Made by a program: the position numbers and the translations under genes
Shown: positions 29,999 through 37,025 of the stretch, one piece after another
How the letters are laid out: each line of letters begins with the position of its first letter
Position numbering within the stretch: the first letter of the stretch is position 1
Assembly: GCA_903868145.1 (NCBI GenBank)
Contig: CAIPTY010000076.1
Location: 1-37,025, forward strand
Direction: 5' to 3'
DNA from: an uncultured Desulfuromonadales bacterium
GTDB lineage: Bacteria > Desulfobacterota > Desulfuromonadia > Geobacterales > Pseudopelobacteraceae
DNA length: 37,025 nucleotides
Notes under the pieces: generated by a model
Told to the model about the DNA's origin: nothing
Databases searched by the model: none
Seen by the model: the letters and a program-made list of their open reading frames with translations, nothing else

Positions 29999-31078
29999 TT
30001 GCAGCAGAAAACCTCGACAATCGATCAGCTTCGCACCGCCATAGACAGCATTGATGACCGCATCGTAGCGCTTCTCAATGAGCGTTCCCGGGTGGTGCTT
30101 GAGGTCGGCAGGCTGAAGTCCGGCAACAACATGCAGTTTCATGTCCCGGGGCGGGAACGCCAGATTTATGAGCGTCTGCTGAGCCTGAATCCCGGCCCGT
30201 TTCCCAACGATGCCCTGCGAAGCATCTACCGCGAGATTATCTCGGCCTGCCTTGCGCTGGAATCCCCCATGAAGGTTGCATTCCTGGGACCCAAGGCAAC
30301 GTTCAGCCATCTGGCAACCATGCAGCAATTCGGGTTGTCGGCGGAACTGGTGCCGCTCAAATCGATCCCGGCCGTCTTTGAAGAGGTGGAGAAGGGCAAG
30401 GCCCTGTACGGCGTGGTGCCGGTTGAAAACTCCACGGAAGGCGTCATCTCCCACACCCTTGATATGTTTGTGGACAGCAATCTCACGATTACCTCGGAGA
30501 TACTGCTGGAGGTTCATCACGATCTGCTCTCCCGAACCGGTCGCATGGAGGATATCAAAAAGGTCTACTCCCATCCGCAGCCCCTTGCCCAGTGCCGTCA
30601 ATGGCTGGACGAGAACCTGCCAGGCATCCCCGTCGTCGATGTTGCCTCCACAGCCGTGGCGGCGCAGATTGTCAGCGATGATTACTCTGCCGGGGCAATC
30701 GCAAGCGAGCTGGCGGCCTCCCTTTATGATCTCAAGGTGGTCAGGAGCCGCATTGAGGATCAGGTCAACAATTTCACGCGCTTTCTGGTGGTCTCGCGCA
30801 CCACCTGCGAACGCTCCGGCAATGACAAGACATCGGTGCTCTTCTCCGTCAAGGACGAACCGGGAATTCTCTGCCGTATGCTGGAGCCCTTTGCCAAACG
30901 AGGGATCAACCTCTCCAAGATTGAATCCCGACCCTTCAAGAAGAAGGCCTGGGAATACATCTTCTTTCTCGACCTCTTCGGCCATGTCTCCGATCCTGAT
31001 GTTGCGGCGGCCCTGGAAGAGCTTAAAGGGTGCTGCCAGTTTATCAAGGTTCTCGGATCATATCCGCGGTCGATGTAG
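29999..31078 (+). CDS. pheA: Bifunctional chorismate mutase / prephenate dehydratase (P-protein)
   Basis: The enzyme converts chorismate to prephenate and then to phenylpyruvate, for phenylalanine. The 359-residue protein has an AroQ chorismate mutase (residues 1-85: LRTAIDSIDDRIVALLNERS, RERQIYERLL), a prephenate dehydratase (about 92-270: VAFLGPKATFSHLA, VVPVENSTEGVISHTLD, NFTRFLVVSR) and a regulatory ACT domain (about 280-355: SVKDEPGILCRMLEPF, KIESRPFKKKAWEY). The ESRP motif implies feedback by phenylalanine. The start is a TTG at 29999; no ATG or GTG is available before residue 40, and the ribosome site is weak. It heads a run of genes through ispH. Confidence 0.95.
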   Translation: MQQKTSTIDQLRTAIDSIDDRIVALLNERSRVVLEVGRLKSGNNMQFHVPGRERQIYERLLSLNPGPFPNDALRSIYREIISACLALESPMKVAFLGPKATFSHLATMQQFGLSAELVPLKSIPAVFEEVEKGKALYGVVPVENSTEGVISHTLDMFVDSNLTITSEILLEVHHDLLSRTGRMEDIKKVYSHPQPLAQCRQWLDENLPGIPVVDVASTAVAAQIVSDDYSAGAIASELAASLYDLKVVRSRIEDQVNNFTRFLVVSRTTCERSGNDKTSVLFSVKDEPGILCRMLEPFAKRGINLSKIESRPFKKKAWEYIFFLDLFGHVSDPDVAAALEELKGCCQFIKVLGSYPRSM

Positions 31079-31089
31079 GACATCGTGAG

Positions 31090-31953
31090 ATGCCTGTGAT
31101 TATAGAACGCCTGGCAATAATCGGTGTGGGTCTTATCGGTGGTTCATTCGCCCGTGCGTTGCGTGAGGCGGGTGCCGTGAAAACCGTCGTCGGTATCGGC
31201 AGATCCCGCTCCAACCTGGAAGAAGCACTTTCGCTGGGGATCGTCGATGAGATTACCCAGGATGCGGTTGCAGGTGTGCGGGGAGCCCAGATGGTGTTTA
31301 TCTCGGTGCCGGTCTGTGCCATACCTGATGTGCTGGCAGAAATTTCTCCCGCCCTGACAGACGGTTGCATCGTCACCGACGGCGGCAGTGTCAAGGCTTC
31401 TCTTGTCAGTGAATGCGAACGACTCATGCCGACCGGATGTTTTTTTGTGGGTGGTCATCCCATCGCCGGCACAGAGCATTCGGGAGCGGCCGCATCATTT
31501 GCCACACTCTATAACGGCAAGCGCTGCATCCTGACGCCGACAAAGCAGACCGATGCCGCTGCGCTGGACGTTGTCACCCGGCTCTGGCAGATATGCGGCG
31601 CCGAAGTCTGCTTGATGGAACCGGGACATCATGACCGGATCTTTGCGGAGATTTCTCATCTTCCCCATATGGTCGCATATGCGCTGGTTCATGCTGTTGG
31701 AACTGCCGATGTCGAGGGGGAGAATGTCCTGTCCTACACGGCCGGCGGGTTTCGAGATTTTACCCGGATTGCCTCGTCGGATCCGGTCATGTGGCGCGAT
31801 ATCGCCCTGATGAACAGACATGCCCTGCTGGCGAGCATTGACGGTTTTTCGAAAAGTCTGCTCGAGTTGCGTCAACATATTCACAGCAGTGAGCCACAGG
31901 AGCTGGCAGAGTTTTTCACCATTGCCAAGCAGTTCCGTGACGGGATCGTTTGA
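31090..31953 (+). CDS. tyrA: Prephenate dehydrogenase
   Basis: The enzyme oxidises and decarboxylates prephenate to 4-hydroxyphenylpyruvate, for tyrosine. A 287-residue protein from ATG 31090 (AGGAC upstream); the frame is open back to 31030, but that part lies in pheA. The NAD-binding loop is IIGVGLIGGSFARAL. Further markers: VFISVPVCAIPDVL, the GGSVKASL loop, GGHPIAGTEHSG, FAEISHLPHMVAYALV, and GGFRDFTRIASSDPVMW. It has no ACT domain, which is usual for this length. It starts 11 bases after the pheA stop. Confidence 0.94.
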   Translation: MPVIIERLAIIGVGLIGGSFARALREAGAVKTVVGIGRSRSNLEEALSLGIVDEITQDAVAGVRGAQMVFISVPVCAIPDVLAEISPALTDGCIVTDGGSVKASLVSECERLMPTGCFFVGGHPIAGTEHSGAAASFATLYNGKRCILTPTKQTDAAALDVVTRLWQICGAEVCLMEPGHHDRIFAEISHLPHMVAYALVHAVGTADVEGENVLSYTAGGFRDFTRIASSDPVMWRDIALMNRHALLASIDGFSKSLLELRQHIHSSEPQELAEFFTIAKQFRDGIV

Positions 31954-31988
31954 TCCGGTCAACAAACCTGACACAAGCGGGAGATTAC

Positions 31989-33278
31989 GTGACGTCCATT
32001 ACCATCAATCCGGCAGCGTCTATTACGGGCGAGATATCGGTTCCCGGCGATAAATCCATCTCCCATCGCTCCATCATGCTGGGCGCGATTGCAAACGGCA
32101 CGACGACTGTGCGCGGCTTTCTGCGTGGCGGTGACAATATGGCCACCATGAGCGCCTTTCGCGGCATGGGTATACAGATTGCCGACGATGGTGAGGTAGT
32201 AACGATCAAGGGACGCGGCCTGCACGGCTTGACTGAACCGTTGGATTTCATAGATTGCGGCAATTCCGGCACCACCATCCGCCTGTTGACCGGTCTGCTG
32301 GCGGGACAATCCTTTTTCTCTATTGTAACGGGAGATCAATACCTTCGCAAACGTCCCATGAAACGGGTTGTTGAGCCCCTGTCCCGCATGGGGGCATTAA
32401 TTCAAGGGCGTCAGTCGGCAAGTCTGGCGCCGCTTGCCATCAGCGGAAGACCACTCAACGCCATCGGGTACGACTCGCCAATCTCCAGCGCCCAGGTGAA
32501 ATCGGCAATCATGCTCGCCGCTCTGTATGCTGACGGCGAGACATCCGTGCGCGAACCGAGCCTCTCTCGGGACCATTCTGAGCGCATGTTCCGCCTGTTC
32601 GGTGCCTCGCTGAAAACCTTCAATAACGGTGTGACGGTCAGAGGTGGCGTCGAGCTTAACGGCCAGGAGATTACTGTTCCCGGCGATATATCCTCTGCGA
32701 CCTTTTTTATTGTCGCCGCTTTGATAACTCCCGGCTCCGAACTGCTGATACGGAATGTGGGGGTCAATCCGACCCGCTCGGGCGCCATCGAAATTCTCCG
32801 AGCCATGGGCGGCTCAATCGAGATGTTGGAAGAACGGGAAATTTCCGGAGAACCGGTGGCTGATATTCTGGTCCGGTCATCCCGTCTCACCGGCACCGCC
32901 ATCTCCGGTAACGTGGTTCCCCGTGCAATCGATGAATTTCCGGCCATCTGCGTGGCAGCTGCCTGTGCGGAGGGGACGACCACGATTAATGATGCACGCG
33001 AACTGCGCGTCAAGGAGACCGACCGTATCGCAGCCATGGCGAAGAACCTTCGCCTGCTGGGTGTTCCTGTGGAAGAGAGTGATGACGGCATGACCATCAC
33101 GGGCGTGGACGTGCTTGCTGGCGGCAGTGTGGAGAGTTTCGGCGATCATCGCATAGCCATGTCTTTGTCGGTGGCGGCTCTGGTTTCAAAGGGGGGTATA
33201 ACGGTGTCCGACACGGAATGTGTTGCCACATCGTTTCCCACATTTTTTCAACTGCTTGAGCAGGTTGCCCGTGGTTGA
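31989..33278 (+). CDS. aroA: 3-phosphoshikimate 1-carboxyvinyltransferase (EPSP synthase)
   Basis: The enzyme transfers enolpyruvate from PEP to shikimate-3-phosphate, the sixth shikimate step. GTG 31989 is taken as start (GGGAGA 6 bases upstream), giving 429 residues. The open frame begins earlier at a TTG, inside the tyrA end. Motifs are intact: VPGDKSISHRSIMLGAIANG, the LDFIDCGNSGTTIRLLTGLL segment (two runs here), RPMKRVVEPLSRMGA, SAQVKSAIMLAAL, and the late DEFPAICVAAACAEGTT with ELRVKETDRIAAM. The glycine after LDFIDCGNS matches both enzyme classes, and I cannot assign glyphosate sensitivity from motif alone. It follows tyrA by 35 bases and overlaps cmk by 8. Confidence 0.95.
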   Translation: MTSITINPAASITGEISVPGDKSISHRSIMLGAIANGTTTVRGFLRGGDNMATMSAFRGMGIQIADDGEVVTIKGRGLHGLTEPLDFIDCGNSGTTIRLLTGLLAGQSFFSIVTGDQYLRKRPMKRVVEPLSRMGALIQGRQSASLAPLAISGRPLNAIGYDSPISSAQVKSAIMLAALYADGETSVREPSLSRDHSERMFRLFGASLKTFNNGVTVRGGVELNGQEITVPGDISSATFFIVAALITPGSELLIRNVGVNPTRSGAIEILRAMGGSIEMLEEREISGEPVADILVRSSRLTGTAISGNVVPRAIDEFPAICVAAACAEGTTTINDARELRVKETDRIAAMAKNLRLLGVPVEESDDGMTITGVDVLAGGSVESFGDHRIAMSLSVAALVSKGGITVSDTECVATSFPTFFQLLEQVARG

Positions 33279-33984
33279 GGCTCCCGGCGAACAGGTTCGG
33301 GGGCTGGTGATTGCAATTGACGGGCCTTCCGGCGCCGGAAAGAGTACGGTATCGCGCCAACTCGCGGAGCGGCTCGGCTATCTTCAGATAGACACAGGAG
33401 CCATGTACCGTGCAGTTGCATATCTGATGAACCAGGCCGGGATTGACCCTGCGGATCATGATGCTGTTCGGCGCTTTTGCACCACGGTGGATGTGCGGCT
33501 TGACTCTGTTGCAGGTGTCCAGCGTGTCATCGCCAATGGCCAGGACGTGACGCGCCAGATCAGAACCCCCGAGATGTCGCTTATGACGTCGCGCGTCTCA
33601 GCTCTTGCACCGGTGCGGGATGCCATGATGCTCGCACAGCGCAGAATGGGGGCTGCCGGCGGCGTTGTGCTGGAGGGGCGCGATATTGGAACGGTGGTAT
33701 TTCCGGATGCCGACGTCAAACTGTACCTTTCCGCATCGACCGAAGAGCGGGGCCGACGGCGTCATGCCGAACTTGTTGCCAGGGGAGAGCAGGTTACCCT
33801 TGAGGAAACAATCAACGCGGTCGCCGAGAGGGACGCGCAGGATTCACAGCGTGACCTGGCTCCCCTCAGGATGGCATCCGATGCGATTGCCATTGACTCA
33901 TCCGGCAAAGATGTGGCTGAAGTGCTCGACATGATGGAGGCAGCCTGTAAAATCAGATCCGGAATGGTGGGGTTCTCGTCATGA
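33271..33984 (+). CDS. cmk: Cytidylate kinase
   Basis: The enzyme phosphorylates CMP and dCMP with ATP. From GTG 33271 it has 237 residues; the P-loop is IDGPSGAGKSTVSRQLAERL near residue 17. Other signatures: IDTGAMYRAVAYLM, VVLEGRDIGTVVFPDADVK, SASTEERGRRRHAEL, RDAQDSQRDLAPL and IDSSGKDVAEVLDMM. A GTG at 33307 directly before the first strand is the other plausible start and would match shorter family members; a CAGG-type ribosome site before 33271 is weak. The first start overlaps the aroA stop by 8 bases, and the gene's stop overlaps ispH by 4. Linkage of cmk, ispH and rpsA is common in bacteria. Confidence 0.92.
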   Translation: MVEAPGEQVRGLVIAIDGPSGAGKSTVSRQLAERLGYLQIDTGAMYRAVAYLMNQAGIDPADHDAVRRFCTTVDVRLDSVAGVQRVIANGQDVTRQIRTPEMSLMTSRVSALAPVRDAMMLAQRRMGAAGGVVLEGRDIGTVVFPDADVKLYLSASTEERGRRRHAELVARGEQVTLEETINAVAERDAQDSQRDLAPLRMASDAIAIDSSGKDVAEVLDMMEAACKIRSGMVGFSS

Positions 33985-34823
33985 AAGTGATACTCGCAAA
34001 ACGTGCAGGATTCTGCTTTGGAGTCAAACGTGCAACACAGATGGCCTTCGAAGCAGCAGGGATGGACAAGAAAACCTACACGCTCGGACCGATCATCCAC
34101 TCGCCCCAGGTGGTAAAAAAGCTGGAGGAGATGGGAGTCAAGGCACTGAAAAGCCTTGAAAATATGGATAGCGGAACCATTATTATCCGTTCCCATGGCG
34201 TAGCCTCCGACGAGATCAGCGAGGCCACACAGAAGAGGCTTGAGATTGTTGATGCCACCTGTCCATTTGTCAAGAAGGCGCAGGAACATGTCAAAAGCCT
34301 CTCGGAGGCCGGCTACTGGGTCGTTGTAGTCGGTGATGCCGATCATCCCGAGGTTCAGGGGATCGTATCCTACGGCGGGGATCGGGTTTTTGTTGTCGGG
34401 TCGGGAGAAGAGGTTAAAAAGCTGCCCAAAATGAGCAAGGTCGGAGTTGTTGCCCAGACGACACAATCGTTTGAAAATCTCAAAAATGTCGTCTTTGAGT
34501 GCCTTCAGCGAGGCGGAGAAATACGGGTCTTCAATACGATCTGTGATGCCACCGCAGTGCGTCAGGAAGAGGCCAAGGAACTGGCCTGCCAGGCCGACTG
34601 CATGCTCGTTATCGGTGGTTTCAATAGCGCAAACACCCGGCGTCTCTCAGAGGTGTGCGCCGAGATTCAGCCGCGTACCCACCATATTGAAACAGCCGCC
34701 GAGTTAAACCCTTCATGGTTTGAGGGTGTGGAACGTGTGGGGGTTACAGCGGGCGCTTCGACTCCCAAGTGGATTATTGACGAGGTTATGACCAGGATCA
34801 GGGAACTTAATAATAGCGATTGA
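33981..34823 (+). CDS. ispH: 4-hydroxy-3-methylbut-2-enyl diphosphate reductase
   Basis: IspH makes IPP and DMAPP in the last step of the non-mevalonate isoprenoid pathway. The 280-residue protein starts MKVILAKRAGFCFGVKRA. The three cysteines that bind the Fe-S cluster are at positions 12 (GFCFGV), 94 (DATCPFV) and 188 (TICDAT). Other markers: LGPIIHSPQVV, IIIRSHGVASDE, VVVGDADHPEVQG, VIGGFNSANTRRL and VTAGASTPKWIIDEV. It is the stand-alone form, not the long fusion with S1 found in some Firmicutes, although the S1 gene rpsA follows directly. The start overlaps the cmk stop (ATGA). Confidence 0.96.
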   Translation: MKVILAKRAGFCFGVKRATQMAFEAAGMDKKTYTLGPIIHSPQVVKKLEEMGVKALKSLENMDSGTIIIRSHGVASDEISEATQKRLEIVDATCPFVKKAQEHVKSLSEAGYWVVVVGDADHPEVQGIVSYGGDRVFVVGSGEEVKKLPKMSKVGVVAQTTQSFENLKNVVFECLQRGGEIRVFNTICDATAVRQEEAKELACQADCMLVIGGFNSANTRRLSEVCAEIQPRTHHIETAAELNPSWFEGVERVGVTAGASTPKWIIDEVMTRIRELNNSD

Positions 34824-34847
34824 AATTTAGTACGAATGTGGTACATT
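34820..34847 (+). promoter_or_regulatory. Predicted sigma-70 promoter of rpsA
   Basis: TTGAAA (34820-34825, overlapping the ispH stop) and TACATT (34842-34847) with a 16-base spacer. A start near 34854 leaves a leader of about 60 bases to the rpsA ATG, room for the structured 5' region typical of S1 genes. Confidence 0.5.
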
Positions 34848-34914
34848 GTCTCGCTTCAAATGCGACAGCGGTTCGCAGGGATAACAAAGAAAAATGGTCA
34901 GGGGGGATGGTTTA

Positions 34915-36651
34915 ATGGTTGATTTCAAAAGGCTCGACACGGTAGACAACGGAGAACATGAAGATCCGGATGCCGAGCACCAGAGCAGCGAATTTGCAGA
35001 TCTCTACACTGAAAGCCTCAAGGAGAGGCCAGAGCGGGATAAAATAATAGAGGGCACGGTGGTTCGCATTGACCAGGAAACCGTGCTGGTGGATATCGGC
35101 CTCAAATCGGAGGGGCATGTGCCTGCCGCCGAGTTTCGCAATGCTGCCGGTGAAATTACCGCGCAGATTGGTGACCGAATAAAAGTGCTCATGACCCGTG
35201 AGGATGGAAAAAAGGGTTATATCCTCTCCAAACGCAAGGCAGACTACCAGGCCGCATGGGAGAAAATCGGTGATGCCGGCAAGGAAGGCGGTCTTATCGA
35301 AGGCACCATCACGGCTCGCGTGAATGGCGGTTTTACGGTGGACATCGGTCTTCAGGCGTTTCTTCCCGCTTCCCAGGTTGACATCAGGCCTTCCTCCGAT
35401 GCAGACAGCTACGTCGGGCTGAAAGGCACATTCAAGGTCATCAAGCTCAACCAGAAGCGCGACAATATCGTTCTTTCACGACGTGCGGTTCTTGAAGAAG
35501 AACGTTCCTCGACCCGTACCATCACTCTCGAAAAACTTGAAGAGGGGCAGATTATCGAAGGCTGCGTGAAAAATGTTACAGACTACGGCGCCTTCGTTGA
35601 TCTTGGGGGGGTGGACGGCCTGTTACATGTTTCCGATCTCTCCTGGGGTCGCGTTGGCAAGCCTTCGGAAATCCTTAAGCCGGGTCAGTCCATTACGGCC
35701 AAAGTTCTCAAGTTTGATCGTGCCAAAGGCAAGATATCACTGGGAGTCAAACAGATCCTGCCGGATCCGTGGCTCGATGTTCCTGCAAAATACGCCGTTG
35801 AAACGCGTGTAAAGGGTAAAGTTGTCAGCCTGATGGAATACGGTGCCTTTGTTGAACTTGAGCCCGGAGTTGAGGGGTTGATACACGTTTCAGAGATGTC
35901 CTGGACCAAACGGGTACGTCGCGCATCCGATGTTCTCAATGTCGGTGAAGAGGTCGAGACGGTGGTGCTTGGCATTGATATGGGCAACCGCAAGATATCA
36001 CTTGGCTTGAAACAGATTCTGGACAACCCCTGGGCATCCATTTCTGACAGGTATCCCGTTGGCACCAAGCTTGAGGGGCAGATAAAGAACATGACCGACT
36101 TCGGCATGTTTATCGGTATCGAAGACGGTATCGATGGTCTGGTTCATGTGTCTGATATTTCCTGGACAAAGCGGATAAAACATCCGGGTGATGTCTACAC
36201 AAAGGGGCAGTTGGTTCAGGCGGTCGTTCTCAAGGTGGATATCGAAAACGAGCGGCTTTCGCTCGGAATCAAACAACTTGAGCCGGATCCCTGGAGCCTG
36301 GCTCCCGAAAAGTATCGTTCAGGTACTGTTGTCAAGGGCAAGGTGACTTCCCTGACCGACTTTGGGGTGTTTGTTGAGCTTGAGGAGGGAGTAGAGGGGC
36401 TGATTCATGTTTCGGAGCTTTCTACAGAAAAGGTCGCTTCGGCCAAGGAATTTGCCGCAGTAGGAGACTCTCTTGAAGCTGTGGTGCTGAGTTGTGATCC
36501 GCGCGACCGCCGTATTTCTCTATCGATCAAGTCAATGCATGCAGCGGTTGAGAAAGCCGAGTTTGCCCAGTATATGGGATCGCAGGGAGAGGCAACCTCG
36601 AATCTGGGCCAGTTGTTGCAACAGGAAATAAATAATAAAAATAACAATTAA
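34915..36651 (+). CDS. rpsA: 30S ribosomal protein S1
   Basis: S1 binds mRNA and helps start translation. A 578-residue protein from ATG 34915 (AGGGGGGA upstream); an ATG seven codons earlier has only an A-rich leader. Six S1/OB-fold repeats follow a short acidic N-terminus: two divergent ones (EGTVVRIDQETVLVDIGL; EGTITARVNGGFTVDIGL) and four near-identical ones (each with a K-x-V-T-D-x-G-x-F-V core such as VKNVTDYGAFVDLGGVDGLL and a HVSDLSW or HVSEMSW segment). The C-terminus ends in an asparagine/lysine-rich tail. Repeat number and length fit full proteobacterial S1. It is followed by ihfB, an arrangement seen in enteric bacteria also. Confidence 0.96.
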   Translation: MVDFKRLDTVDNGEHEDPDAEHQSSEFADLYTESLKERPERDKIIEGTVVRIDQETVLVDIGLKSEGHVPAAEFRNAAGEITAQIGDRIKVLMTREDGKKGYILSKRKADYQAAWEKIGDAGKEGGLIEGTITARVNGGFTVDIGLQAFLPASQVDIRPSSDADSYVGLKGTFKVIKLNQKRDNIVLSRRAVLEEERSSTRTITLEKLEEGQIIEGCVKNVTDYGAFVDLGGVDGLLHVSDLSWGRVGKPSEILKPGQSITAKVLKFDRAKGKISLGVKQILPDPWLDVPAKYAVETRVKGKVVSLMEYGAFVELEPGVEGLIHVSEMSWTKRVRRASDVLNVGEEVETVVLGIDMGNRKISLGLKQILDNPWASISDRYPVGTKLEGQIKNMTDFGMFIGIEDGIDGLVHVSDISWTKRIKHPGDVYTKGQLVQAVVLKVDIENERLSLGIKQLEPDPWSLAPEKYRSGTVVKGKVTSLTDFGVFVELEEGVEGLIHVSELSTEKVASAKEFAAVGDSLEAVVLSCDPRDRRISLSIKSMHAAVEKAEFAQYMGSQGEATSNLGQLLQQEINNKNNN

Positions 36652-36672
36652 ACGTAATTGTTGGAGGATATC

Positions 36673-36951
36673 ATGACAAAAAGTGAACTTATTGAAAAGG
36701 TTGTACAGTCCCACGGAATGTTGAATATCAAGGTATCGGAGTTGCTGGTAAACACGGTCTTCGATTCGATCGAAGAGGCGCTCAGATCTGGTGACAAGGT
36801 AGAAATCCGCGGATTTGGAAGCTTCACGATACGTGAGAGAGTAGGGCGGGAAGCCCGCAACCCTAAGAGCGGCGAAGTGGTGCGTATACCATCGAAGAAA
36901 ACTCCATTCTTCAAGACGGGTAAAGAATTGAAAGAACGGGTTAACGGCTGA
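36673..36951 (+). CDS. ihfB: Integration host factor subunit beta (HU family)
   Basis: A 92-residue DNA-bending protein. It begins MTKSELIEKVVQSHG, with GGAGG 6 bases before ATG 36673. The HU/IHF signature is complete: DKVEIRGFGSFTIRERVGRE, then ARNPKSGEVVRIPSKKTPFF with the proline that wedges DNA, and KTGKELKERVNG. Placement after rpsA supports the beta subunit rather than HU. IHF commonly assists sigma-54 promoters by bending DNA. Confidence 0.92.
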   Translation: MTKSELIEKVVQSHGMLNIKVSELLVNTVFDSIEEALRSGDKVEIRGFGSFTIRERVGREARNPKSGEVVRIPSKKTPFFKTGKELKERVNG

Positions 36952-36987
36952 GCGCAACGGGATTCCCCGTCTGACCGTTTTTCCGCA

Positions 36988-37025
36988 GCCCGAATGGTGG
37001 AACTGGTAGACACAAGGGACTTAAA
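36988..37025 (+). tRNA. tRNA-Leu (anticodon UAA), 5' half only
   Basis: The sequence begins GCCCGAATGGTGGAACTGG, matching the acceptor and D-arm of bacterial leucine tRNAs, with the D-loop TAGAC. The anticodon stem follows as AAGGGAC then TTAAA, placing UAA at 37022-37024. The window ends in the anticodon loop, so the long variable arm and 3' half are outside. Confidence 0.9.

Noticed and set aside
29942-30985. 347-codon minus-strand frame across pheA
   Set aside because: Antisense to a complete P-protein; no independent support.
36957-36980. Possible terminator between ihfB and the tRNA
   Set aside because: Only a 5-bp stem (ACGGG/CCCGT), and the T-run is 8 bases away; too weak to list.

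Overview
The window looks like chromosomal DNA of a Geobacter-like bacterium (Desulfuromonadota, Geobacterales). This is inferred from gene content and order, not from a database search. The signs are a chemotaxis locus with cheD and cheB, a GAF-containing GspE-type ATPase, a CXXCH cytochrome P460, an RCKP-type rubredoxin-like miniprotein, a FapA/DUF342 protein, a strong sigma-54 promoter motif, and the order pheA-tyrA-aroA-cmk-ispH-rpsA-ihfB. Most of it is dense, ordinary coding DNA with translational overlaps.

Layout. Positions 1-2109 hold a truncated exported DUF3047 protein, a divergent LysR regulator, a 34-residue rubredoxin-like zinc/iron miniprotein and a one-helix membrane protein. 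Positions 2122-4428 (minus) encode an orphan GAF-MshEN-GspE/PilB ATPase. Positions 4811-6215 are a lipoprotein gene split by a 925-bp IS5-family element; removing the element and one copy of the target duplication restores a 158-codon frame exactly. Positions 6354-9455 (minus) encode a UvrD-type helicase fused to a PD-(D/E)XK nuclease with Fe-S cysteines. Then come a Sua5/YrdC tRNA-modification enzyme and a small membrane protein.

Positions 10626-15064 (minus) form one tight operon, comEB-nrdR-ribD-ribE-ribBA-queH: deoxynucleotide metabolism, riboflavin synthesis and queuosine synthesis. No ribH is seen in the window.

Positions 15295-28854 are a signalling region. It starts with a REC-PAS-HisKA-HATPase-REC hybrid kinase, a FapA-family protein and a small cytochrome P460. 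A chemotaxis locus follows in two blocks separated by a strong terminator. Block one is a soluble protein with two MCP-like hairpin motifs, a cysteine-rich STAS protein, cheY and cheA. Block two is a membrane MCP, cheW, cheR, cheD and cheB. CheR and CheB/CheD would set receptor methylation and deamidation, CheA-CheW would transmit the signal, and CheY would be the output.

Between cheB and the next plus-strand gene lies an unannotated 55-codon minus-strand gene behind a near-consensus sigma-54 promoter. The window ends with an HD-domain protein, the aromatic amino-acid/shikimate genes (pheA, tyrA, aroA), cmk, ispH, rpsA (own promoter), ihfB, and the first half of a tRNA-Leu(UAA) cut by the window edge.

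The least explained items are the sigma-54-driven small gene, the twin-hairpin MCP-like protein with its cysteine-rich STAS neighbour, and the extra domains of CheA. I saw no CRISPR array, prophage, toxin-antitoxin pair or obvious defence island.
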